Positions 1 to 10,200 of a DNA stretch of 64,000 nucleotides are shown piece after piece. Both the position numbers and the translations under genes were made by a program. Each line of letters begins with the position of its first letter. Position 1 is the first letter of the stretch. The notes under the pieces are model-generated. The model ran no database searches and had not been told where the DNA came from. It worked only from the letters and a program-made list of their open reading frames with translations. Source of the stretch: Pyrus communis (Eukaryota; Streptophyta; Magnoliopsida; Rosales; Rosaceae); contig NC_084815.1 in assembly GCF_963583255.1 (NCBI RefSeq), forward strand, positions 13,377,724-13,441,723. Reading direction: 5' to 3'.

Positions 1-296
1 TATCAGTGGCAGCATGATTAGCAGCTCGAAGAAAACACGAAATACAAAGGCTAACACTTAGCTTAAAATTCTTACTGTGAAATAAAAACCATAAATTGAA
101 ACACATTTAAAAATGTACGCATTAATTATAGAGCAGCAGATATTATATGATTAAGGAAGAGAAACATAGAATACGTGTGTGTTAGTTCCTTATAAATAAT
201 CGTAAAGAAAACCGTTAAATATCAAAACTGAGGGATATTACCATACGAAGATTTCTTAGCTTTAAAAGCAACAAATGCATGTAATCAACTTCTTAC

Positions 297-2500
297 CATG
301 AAAAGTATTCACAGCTTTATTGCCCTCCTCAGGGGTAGAAAAGCAAACAAACCCAAACCCCTTGCTTATTCCTTTGTCGTCTCGCATAATCTTTGCAGAA
401 GTAATCGTTCCACACTGACTAAAGTGTTCTACCAGTTCTTCATCACTGACATCATCGTCAATGTTCTTCACATACACATTTGATCCCTGCATATAATACA
501 AACAAATAGAAAGATTAGATGCTACTATAATGCCCCGTTTGATTTGCGGAAATGCATTGGTGGGAAATCGATCCCCATGTCATTCCCCTGTTTGTGATGT
601 TGAGAAAGTAAACCATGGGATATCATTTTTTTTTCCTTTCCCATGATGACGCGGTGTAATTAATCTCCCATACAAAACATGGGAAAGCAAAAAATTTTGA
701 TATGCAAGCCCCATTTTTTGTAAACCTAATGGAGCCAAGAGATCTTGGGAGGGCAATGGGAAATCAAACTACCTTGAACTTCAACATTTGCTCCTTTCGT
801 TTTTCCTCAAACTGCCGACGCAAAATATGCTCGCGCTCTGCCTTTTTCTGAGCCCTTGCTACATACAGAACCTTGGAGCCTAGTCAAAATAAACCGCCAG
901 ACCAAATATTAATGGTCTGTATATAGAATTCTATATTCCCAATAAAATTTTAATGCCATAAAAAATGCATAATTTACCAAGTTGTGATCCATTCATTCCT
1001 TCCATTGCTCGTCTAGCATCATCTGGGTTCTCGAAGTTCACAAAACCAAAACCTCTAGAGTTCCCATGGTCATCCTTTGCAATCGCGAAGCTAACAGTTT
1101 TCCCAAATTCAGAGAACTTCTCTTCCACAAGCTCTTCCTTGAGAGTTGGATCCAAATTCTTCATATACAAATTTGTATATTTAACATCAGGATTGGGAAA
1201 AACCCGATCGCTCTTTCTAACAAATTTCGCAACATACCTGTGACACGAGTTGTAATTATTGTATGATTAACGTTCAGAGACGAGAAGGAAAATGTAATTC
1301 CATCAAGAAAAATTCATGAGCAAAACATCTTTCAACAAAACAGGAAACAACTAAAAAAAAACCTGCACATACAGCTGCTTATTTCCGACAGTGGTGCCAT
1401 TTAGCTTCTCAATAGCGGCAATCGCAGATTCCTCAGACTCAAACTGAACAAAGCCATAACCTTTACTCTTCCCATCTTCAAACATGGCCAATTTGCAAGA
1501 CAAAGTACGTCCGAACTTCTTAAACATTTCTTCAAGCTCTACACTATTAATCGATTCGCTCAAATTCTACAACAGAAAACCAAAATAGTTTTACCATATC
1601 AGCATTTCTCCATGACTTAGGTCTAAAGCAACGAGACATACCTTGACAAACACATTCCCAATCCCACTTTTCCTTGCATCGGGATCACGATGTGACCACA
1701 TGACCCTTATCACTCTTCCATGCAGCATTGAATGGTTCATCACCTCCATAGCTCGAATTGCTATTTAAACGAAAACCAAACGCAATTAGAATAAGATTAT
1801 GACCATATACACAACAATTTAACATTTGTGTATGTTCCCGCGGGCAGGTGCATGGGAGGAGCTGTCCCTCTTTACAAACCAAACAGATCAATCGAGAAAT
1901 CGCACACATTGGAACAATCAAACAGATCAAAATCGTAATTCCTCCCTGTTCTATTTCACAATGTTTATGGATATCCAAATTCCAATAATAATAACACAAG
2001 AATCTCAACACAAAACATATACTAAAAAATTAAATAAACAAAAAGTTACAAAACTCAACTCAATTTTTATGAAAATTCATCGTATTTTTCCAGTCAGGAA
2101 AAAAAAAATCAAACTACTGCAAACAGATTAATGATATTTTATAATTCCATGACAATCCAAGTTAGTCGCATGCACTTTCTCAGTAACCAAACAGAACAAA
2201 TAACCAAAATTCAATTACTTAACAAAAACCAATAATTAATTAAATTAATTAATACGAGGAAAAACAACCTTCTTCAGGCGTGGTGAAGTTGACGTAGCCG
2301 TAGTGGAGAGAACGGTTGGTGGCGGTGGCGGTGTCCCTGCAGAGCCGTACGGACGTGACACCTTTGAAGCCTTTGAAAGCCTCCTCCAGCTGACCTTCAG
2401 TCATGTACGGATGGAGGTCTCCTACGTAAAGCGAAGCCGCCGGCACACCCCCTGCCGTCGGCCCACCCCCCACCACCGTCTGAGAAATGTTAACGGCCAT
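297..2500 (-). CDS. Poly(A)-binding protein (PABP), 5' six exons, partial
   Basis: Cytoplasmic PABP binds mRNA poly(A) tails and supports translation and mRNA stability. Exons on the minus strand with consistent phases: 2500-2269, 1760-1642, 1566-1373, 1237-978, 879-773 and 486-297; the gene continues past the left edge. The first 367 residues hold four RRMs. RRM1 has RNP2 LYVGDL and RNP1 HYGYVNF; RRM2 has VFVKNL and [11 protein letters not shown]3 has LYMKNL and [11 protein letters not shown]4 has VYVKNI and KGFGFVCF. The start at 2500 (MAVNISQT) is the first in-frame Met before RRM1. For exon 3, the donor at 1372 (GTATGT) was chosen over a later GT because only it keeps exon 4 in frame ([11 protein letters not shown]). 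The linker and MLLE domain lie outside the window. No disruption is seen. Family is clear; which plant PABP class it belongs to is not. Confidence 0.93.
531..770. mobile_element. Probable MITE filling PABP intron 5
   Basis: The intron between 487 and 772 is almost filled by a segment whose ends are imperfect inverted repeats: GTTTGATTTGCGG at the left, and GTTTGATTTCCC when the right end is read on the other strand. The interior has several CCCATG/CATGGG palindromic pieces and no coding potential. A TSD could not be fixed. The right end sits against the minus-strand splice donor at 772-771. Confidence 0.4.
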
Positions 2501-2730
2501 GATCGCACACAGATAATTAAAAAAATAAACAAAAAAAATAAAATAAACAAATGCCCGGCGTTTCTCTTCGGTTCTTTGAATCTACAGTAATTGCACCACC
2601 AACTGTTAGAGAGAGAGTGGTTTTGATGAGTGAGAAAGTAAGATTTCCCTTTTTTTGGGTTTTTTGGATTTTTTCTGGAGAATTTTTGAGAGTTCAGAGA
2701 AAAGGACTCACCCTGTGAACATGAAAGGTG

Positions 2731-2738
2731 TTTTTATA
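2731..2738 (-). promoter_or_regulatory. Probable TATA box of the PABP gene
   Basis: Read on the minus strand this is TATAAAAA, about 230 bp upstream of the PABP start codon. The 2501-2700 interval between them is a plausible 5' UTR, rich in short GA/CT runs. Assigned by position and motif only. Confidence 0.5.
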
Positions 2739-2885
2739 GATGTGTATGTGTATGTATTTTATTTGCATGGAGGTTGTTGGGGTTCATTTTCATAAGGATT
2801 CGTTCCCATAAGGGAGTGTGGACGCGCGTATCGGCGCGTTTTAGTACGCGCCGTGAAGGAATGTGGCTTTTCGTGTGCGATTTGG

Positions 2886-3067
2886 TTTTTTTTTTTTTTT
2901 TTTTTTTTTTTTGTACATTCATATATTTTTACATTAAAGGAGCATGGAGTTCGGCTAAACTACATAATAGTTAACCTAATTTGGTATCGAATTCATCATC
3001 TATTAGATTCAAATATGAGACCTCTCACTTCTAAATGAAAAGGTCTACCACTGGACCGTAGTACTAA
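2886..3067 (-). mobile_element. tRNA-derived SINE, antisense, with poly(A) tail
   Basis: On the minus strand it begins near TACTACGGTCCAGTGGTA (box A-like) followed by a box B-like GGTCTCATATTTGAATC, and ends in a long A run seen on the plus strand as poly-T at 2886-2912. Flanks form an imperfect 11-bp TSD: GTGCGATTTGG (2875-2885) and GTGTGATTCGG (3068-3078), 9 of 11 identical. It shares body sequence (GAATTCGATACCAAATTA) with the SINE at 4457-4624. Confidence 0.75.
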
Positions 3068-3192
3068 GTGTGATTCGGTTTTGCCACGTCATCCATCGTC
3101 AGTTGCACGTAGCAATTCTAGTTGTGCAACAAAAAAAGGTCCCCTGCGTGTGGGCGAGTTGTTGGTTTTGTTTGGAAATTTACACAATTTAA

Positions 3193-3540
3193 CACATGTT
3201 TGGAGGAAGAAATTTAAAATTACTAAAGAATTTTAAAATGATGGGATTTTATTTTCTATAATTTGTGAATTTTCTTGTTTAGTTAACAAAAAAAAAAACA
3301 ATAGAACTGAATACGAAATTTATTATTTTTAAACTTTCAATCATAGAAATTGGAAAATGACATATATTTACATGGAATTTAAACTTGGAAATTAGAAGTC
3401 TCAAATTCCAAGTTTCTTTCCACGTAAAAATTCTAAATTTATACATTTATGAATCCAAACAAGGGAATTGGTGCTTATCAATTTATAAATTCCAACTTTA
3501 ATTCAAATTCCAAGTTTATTTCTCTCATCCAAACATAGTG
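3193..3540. mobile_element. Tourist-like (PIF/Harbinger) MITE
   Basis: 348 bp with imperfect terminal inverted repeats: left CACATGTTTGGAGGAAG, right (read inverted) CACTATGTTTGGATGAG. It is flanked by a TAA trinucleotide on both sides (3190-3192 and 3541-3543), the usual PIF/Harbinger target duplication. The interior is AT-rich and palindromic, with repeated AATTCCAAGTTT pieces. No ORF. Confidence 0.75.
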
Positions 3541-3543
3541 TAA

Positions 3544-4446
3544 AGGAAATTTGCACGAGTGTAAGAAACTTTAATGTTTTTGGTTATAAAGGTTTTAAGG
3601 AATGTTATTGATTTTCCAAATAATCCGTCATTATTAATTTGCGTAATTAAATTTATTGATGTTGGATAATGTATGAACAAGTAAGAGTTGTCGATGATTG
3701 ATACGAGAGCATGATATACTGATATACACTAATGTAAGAGCGCGTGAATTACATTACTGTGATTGGGTACTATACTTTCACACACTTATCAAAGTGTAAG
3801 AGTGGAGTGGGAATGTCACTTCTCAAATTTAAGATGGTAATTTTTGTTTTAACTCATCTAGTTTTAACTCATCTAGTCAGTAAAGGAATTAACACTTTAC
3901 ATTACAGACATTATCTATAGGGTAGTGTTATCCAACTATTCATTTTTTACTTCTCATATATTCCTCTCAATTTTCGATCGTCGGATCAAATGAATTTAAA
4001 AGATCAATGAGAAAAAATTAACAAAAGTTTGTAAAATGTAAAACCGTACATAATTAAAATTAAAAATAAAATGGGACCAAGATAAGAAGAGCATGAAAAT
4101 AGGTCACACGTGTGGAATGGGAATGCCACATGTAAAAGAGAGAGTGGCAAGTGGGGTAAGTAAGTGGGGCCCAAGAGCGTAGGACTACTTCAACGTACAC
4201 ACAACCATTTCTTCATAGGGATTATCGGCATTTTTCACATCTAGGATTTTAACCCAAGCGACACCCTCTTTCACACTCGTAGTCCTTTTTACTCACTTAT
4301 TTTCCTACCTGTTTTAAATTTTTTATTTTGGCTATAAATTATTAGTATTAAATTCTTTAGAGTCAAACATCTCATTTATAAATAATAAAAAATATTATTA
4401 TATCGTAATATTAAGTAATTATTGAATGATAAATTAAATAAAAAGA
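3544..4446. other. Intergenic AT-rich DNA
   Basis: No credible coding region. The tract holds only low-complexity AT DNA and short direct repeats (TTTTAACTCATCTAG twice near 3846-3877). 4320-4440 shows weak similarity to the antisense SINE family (CATCTCATTTATAAATAATAAAAA), too degraded to delimit. Confidence 0.5.
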
Positions 4447-4456
4447 ATATCATTAG

Positions 4457-4624
4457 AGTCATTCAGCATTACGGTGTCATAGTATTCCTCTTCATTTGAA
4501 AGTGAGAGGTCTTAGGTTCGAATTTCGTGAATGGTGAATTCGATACCAAATTAAGCTGCCCATTGTGTGGCTGCCAAACTTCCTCTTTCCTTAGTGTAAA
4601 AATATCGATGTACTCAAAAAAAAG
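4457..4624 (+). mobile_element. tRNA-derived SINE, sense, perfect 10-bp TSD
   Basis: A 168-bp element with a box B-like GGTTCGAATTTC, the body sequence GAATTCGATACCAAATTA shared with the SINE at 2886-3067, and a 3' end of ATCGATGTACTC followed by an A run. Both flanks carry ATATCATTAG (4447-4456 and 4625-4634), a perfect 10-bp duplication. Confidence 0.82.
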
Positions 4625-4634
4625 ATATCATTAG

Positions 4635-5171
4635 GATATTTTTCATTAGTTAGTAGTAGTACAAGGAGTACAATTGCATTTAGGACAAAAATTTAGGGAA
4701 CTTTAACGAAAAGCTCTCGGTACTGTTCACTTAAATGAAAAACCAAACTTTTACACTAAAAAGTCAATCTTGGTACTATTCACTTTACTCTTTATTTTGT
4801 CATTTTATTTAAAACTCAAAGTTTTCAAGTCATTTTCATTAGTTTTCCTAAAAATTTATTGCAGTAGCACGAAATGGTACAATTACATTTAGAACACGTA
4901 TTTGTATTTCTTGTTGGTATCTCTCTCTCCTCACATAAGAAGTCCTAATATCAAATAAATCTCTCTACTCTCCTTGCTACATAAAGAGCAAGTGGATGAG
5001 CTTGTTATATGAAAGTTCCTTTTGACATTTAGACCAGGTATGGTACGAAAGACATAAGGGAGCTATGTGGTCAAGCATATACGGAAGTTGTCACGTCAAC
5101 ACGAGTAGTGCGGCTAGTGTCGAATGCAGAGAGGTTTATGAGAGCATCAATAATAAGAGATGTAAAATCAT
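4635..5171. other. Intergenic DNA left of the copia element
   Basis: AT-rich with no recognisable gene. A short terminus-like GAGAGCATCAATAATAAGAG at about 5141-5160 may be one end of a DNA element whose other end (read inverted) is near 14432; see the separate low-confidence entry. Confidence 0.4.
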
Positions 5172-5176
5172 GTAAA

Positions 5177-5456
5177 TGTTGCAGTCCTATTAAATTAGGA
5201 ATGTGATTGTGTAAATCCTAACATATCTAGGATATCCTTATGGGATTCTACCATATCTCTTAGACTAGATATTATCCTATTAGAGTTGTAATCCTATTAG
5301 GGTAAGGAATTAACCTTCCCTACTACTATAAATAAAGACACAATGGGGTGGAATATAACACACATCACAATTACACATCTCTCTCTTTCTCTCTACTATT
5401 GCCGCACCCCTCTCTATCTGACCTTCATAATTGTTCAGTAAATTATGCCTACAACA
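5177..5456 (+). repeat. 5' LTR of the copia element
   Basis: 280 bp, TG...CA ends. It contains a TATA-like CTATAAATAAAG near 5327 and a CT-rich stretch near 5381-5395. It matches the 3' LTR throughout with scattered substitutions, mostly transitions and small changes such as GCCGCACCCC versus GATGCAACCC. Confidence 0.93.
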
Positions 5457-5475
5457 TGTTATCAGCACGTTCTTT
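5457..5475 (+). promoter_or_regulatory. Primer-binding-site-like sequence
   Basis: TGTTATCAGCACGTTCTTT follows the 5' LTR directly. The core GTTATCAGCA recurs immediately after the presumed LTR end of the second copia relic (about 25345), supporting a shared tRNA-primer site. The exact tRNA was not established. Confidence 0.55.
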
Positions 5476-5787
5476 ACGCTGCGCTAAAGAGAGTTTGATC
5501 TTCATTCAAGGGAGTATTACATTTTAATCATTCTTTTTATGATTAATTTATTATTTTGAATTGATCTACATGTTATTCATTCAATTTAATATTTCTTTGT
5601 TGCACGTGATACAACATATTGGAGATGTAATTCCAGCTTTCAGAGAAGGATTTTCTAGAAATTCAAAAGCTCAGTTGTTTTCTACCAATCAGATTCTTTT
5701 AAAATAAATTAAGATATTTGAAACGACCATGAAGCATGAAAACATTCCCTATGATGCATGAACCCCCTATATTTATATTTTCCTTTC

Positions 5788-5789
<2 letters not shown>

Positions 5790-5822
<33 letters not shown>
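5790..5822. repeat. (TA)n microsatellite
   Basis: An almost pure alternating TA run inside the copia internal region. Confidence 0.9.
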
Positions 5823-5823
<1 letters not shown>

Positions 5824-7204
5824 CATATGTGTTCATATATTTTGTCAATATATATACTTGTTCATGCAATACGTAATTATACCATGTGGAATTTGTTAGT
5901 CAAAGTATCGAAATTAATTTAGAAGCAATTAACGGTTTTTAACCCTAGAGATTCGGAAAAAATAAAAATAAAAATAAAAACAAAAAAAGGGAAAATTGAG
6001 ATTTTTGCAGCACCACCGCCACACCACCGTAGCACCACTGTTGCACCATCATGCTGGCCTGAAGCCCAGCCATGTGGAGGAAACGGTGTTGTACAGACAC
6101 TTGGACCATGCGCACAGCCTTTTGGGCTTGTTGCCATGTTGAAACCCAACCAGGCTCCGGCCTAGGTTGACTAACCCCACGGACCTGAAGCCCCGGTCCA
6201 CATCCTAAACCACAACCCGCAAGCTTTTGCTTAAGAAAGCCCTGGCCTGTTGCTACCACAACCAACCCTGTAGGTTGGGCTTGTCCCATGGCCCCAGCTT
6301 CGCTAGGCCTCGCGTGAGATGACCACAAGACAACTTTGGTTGGGCTTGCTCCCTGCGTTGGTCTCTGCCCAAGAACTCCAACAGCTTGCTGTTGGGCTTC
6401 TTTCCCCTAGGCTTGTGGCCTGTTGCCATTTTTGGACTACTTTTGCGGCCAACCCAAGCCTCTAAGGGCTTTGCCCTACTCATGGCACCCAAGCCCAAAC
6501 CCTTTTGGGCTATGATTTTCAAATCCAATACTATTTTTGGCATTTTAAATCATTTTAGCCCGAATGTTATTATTATTTCTTACTTCTACAATCGACCTTG
6601 TACGGTCTGATTTATTGAATTAATTAAAGTGACTAACAGTCCATTAATCTAACAATTAATCCTAAATTATTGGCTGAAGTCCACTTTTGGGCAATTAACG
6701 ATTCAATAAATTATTTCGTTTCTTTGAACCGTTGACTCCCTTTCATAGTCCCGAAGCATTCACACTTGAGTTCCTGATGCAACCCAAATCCACTACAATT
6801 AGTTGTATATTGTATTTTGTGTTTTTATAGGTACCTCCTCTTACGAACTAGAAGTTCTTAACTAAACTCGAACCTGTAGTTTCGAATTTAGTGCCTTTGA
6901 AACCCAAAGTTTTCATAGAACAAATACACCCATGAAAACCCGACGTTTTTCATGAAAATCATGTCTTAGAACTTGAATGTTCTAACTTTGATGCTTATGG
7001 ATGATTCATTCCCATAACACTAATCACAATCTTATTCCCTTCATTCAGTGGATTGTCGTACTGTAACAAGTTCGATTTTCCTGATTTGGATGTTTCCAAT
7101 AGAAACCACTTTATGTGAGGTACAAGACATGAATCTCCATCTGACCATCAAGAAGCTAAGTAATCATTGAAGCCAACAATGGCATGGAAGAGCTGAATAA
7201 GCCT

Positions 7205-10200
7205 CTGTCATGATCTTCATTCGAAGACTTATGCCCGAAGCATTACAAATGGAAATACCTTCTGAACGAGAATTTCATGGCTCTTTGGCTCACTTATACG
7301 GACCGTTTAATCATGAAAGACATTACTTAAAGCACACCATGATTATGTTCGTGAACGAATACGATTTTGAATTTTATAAATCCGATCGAATTTTGATTGG
7401 AGAATACTTTTCTCGTCCTTCCTTGTTTCTAGCTCGCTCCTGAAGCAACAGTGTAGAGAATGGAAGCTTACTAAATTCTCGGATCTGATTATTACCACAA
7501 ACGTGAAAGAAAGGTATAGAACTAGCTTCGGCTGGAGTCTACTGAACGGTATAGACCCACTTCGGCTTGAGTATACCGAATGGTTCAACCCAGTACGGTC
7601 AAAGTCTACCGAATGGTGATGCTCTACTTCAGCAGGGATGCACCGAATGGTATTGTTTTGCTTCGGCAAAGGCCTACCGAATAGACCCCTCCAACCTCGG
7701 CTGTATCCCACCAAACCTAAGTTTGTGTCTTTCTTTTCACGATTCAATTTCGAGTTTGTTTTTACAACCTATAGTAGAATCAGGGCCTGCCAAGATGTGG
7801 CATCATGCCCGAAGCATGATCCTTGGCACGTAAGACCTAACATTTCAAGAATAAAGGATATTGTTCCTGAACCTCAACCCTGCAGAATCTACTTCCATCT
7901 CGATGAAATAGATCATTGGTTTTGCACCTATTTGTGCCCCTACCAATGTGGTTGAAGAGTGCCATTCTAGTAGTCAATATGTGAGACTAATTTTGCTCCA
8001 CCAAACACCGTTGGAAAAGCAGAATTTTGACATGGATGGCATTGTTGGCCGAATCCCCATAGTAAGCCATTTACTTTGTGAACATTTTTTTTTATGTTGT
8101 TGGATTTACATTTGGTGTTTGTTATAGTTATGGATAATCTTATCGACCTTGAAAATGAGTTAATTGAATCATGTTTCTTGTATACATGTGACCAAATTCA
8201 ATTAAACATGTGATTAGGTACGAATGTGGGATAGTTAGTTGTCTGGATGAATGCGATACTACACACACTAACTTTACACCTAAATCACATCTCTAGCAAC
8301 GACTTTAGGTCTATCCAACTTGATTAAAAGCTTTGGCATACTCCTCGTTGTATGAATGGTAATACATTACCATGTTAGAGACCTTATATTCTCCCCGTTA
8401 CGGAAAAACGTCGTTGAATCTTAAGGATATTCGAGAGAACAAAGATCATAAATGAAACCACTGAAGAAAACAGAGTTGCATATCTTTGCACCACCTCCAA
8501 AAAATGAGCCTGAAGTTTTTCTTTGGGGCCAATGAGCTATCTCCCAATTGGGAACACGCCACATATGGCCAGCATCGAGCATGGTGATTTAGCAGTTTAC
8601 TTGCTTTGGCACGACCATTTGGGACACTTAGGTCGAACAATGATGCTCCAACGTATCTCCTTACCCGAAGTAAGGATCTTGTGCTTACAAAAGCCTGCTT
8701 GTTGTGGGAAAATGATTTTTTAAATCATTCCTAGCAAAGATATGAAACGACCCCCCTTTTCACAGTGGATTCAAGGGAATATATGTGGACCAATCCAACC
8801 AAAATGTGGACCATATAAATACTTATGGTTTTGGTTGATGAATCGACAAACTAGTCACATGTTTGTCCACACACATTACTGCTAAACCTCCTGGCTGATT
8901 CTAAGGGTTCACCACCCTACTTATCCCATAAAGTCTGGGAGACTGGATAATGCCGGAGAGTTTATATCGACGATTTTTCGATAAAGCATTGCACATTTTT
9001 TTTGGTTTATAATTGAACATAGAGTTCCCATGTTCACCCCAAAATAACCTCGCAAAGTGATCATAAAGCGCAATTTAATTGATCGCCTGGACCTTGGGTG
9101 AACGCATCAAGTTTTCGGTTTCTGCCGAAGGCTATGCAATCTTGTACGCAGCTATGTTGGTCCGCCTTGAAGCCCATTGCCACCTAACCTATTTGATGTT
9201 ACAGTTGGTTACTGGGTATGAGTCTGGCATTTTATATTTATACATTTGGATGTGCATTCCATGTGCCAAGTTGCGCCACCGCAACGTACCAACATGGGTC
9301 CTCAAAGAAGGATGTCAATCTTTGTCGATTACAATTTTCCTTCTCACTAGCTCTTTTAGAGCCCTTGCAATCGATCTCTTTACCGCTCATTTGCGGATTG
9401 TCACTTCAATAAAACAGTCTTCCCACCGTTATGGGAAGATAAGAACGTCAACGTTCTTGTAGAATGACACAAATTTGGGTAGACATTGCCCATTACGTCT
9501 CATCTCAATCTTCGTACCGCACAAGTGTGATAAGCAAATGTGATGAATTCTAGCTTTCAAAATGTTGCTCCAAATGTATTCCTCTGATCTAGCTAAAGTG
9601 ACGAGATCATATACCAGGTGCAAACATGTCTGCAAAGATAGACGTACTTAACGGATGTCGAGTCAACATCCTCGAAAGGTGTGTCACCCATGATGGATGG
9701 TTTGGCCGCCCCTATTGGATGGCCTGGTACATCGGCAGATAGCCAATCAATCTGTCTTAGCTTGAAGCATGACAAATCACTTGGTTCATAGGATTTATTT
9801 CCCTAGAAGAGGAAGACATGGCATAAAATGAATCTATACTTGATCGTTGTTTCAAATCATTTACATCTCATGAGATTAATCTAGATTACTCCCAAGACTT
9901 GAAGTTCTTGGTCCAGTATACTAGGTTACATAAGAAAATGGAATTGAAATGAGATTACCATCGATGATGTTTTCACTTATATGGTAGCTACTGACATAAA
10001 TGAAAAGCGATGATATTGAACTATGTTCCGTTGATTAAGTGACAACATAGAACTAATTGGACAACCGAAATTACAATCCAGATCAAATTCCTTACCAAAA
10101 TGTGTTTTGGACCTATCATTCTTACACTGCCCAAGGTAACCCCGTTGTGTTACAAGTGGGAAAATAAGCGTTATGAGATGAATGAAATAATGTGATATGA

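Noticed and set aside
2734..2974. ORFs with long Lys or Phe runs near 2.8-2.95 kb
   Set aside because: Caused by the poly(A) tail of the antisense SINE.
5945..6543. Minus-strand ORFs of 96-127 codons in GC-rich DNA
   Set aside because: Inside the copia internal leader; composition-driven, with no conserved motif. Kept only as a note on the odd composition.
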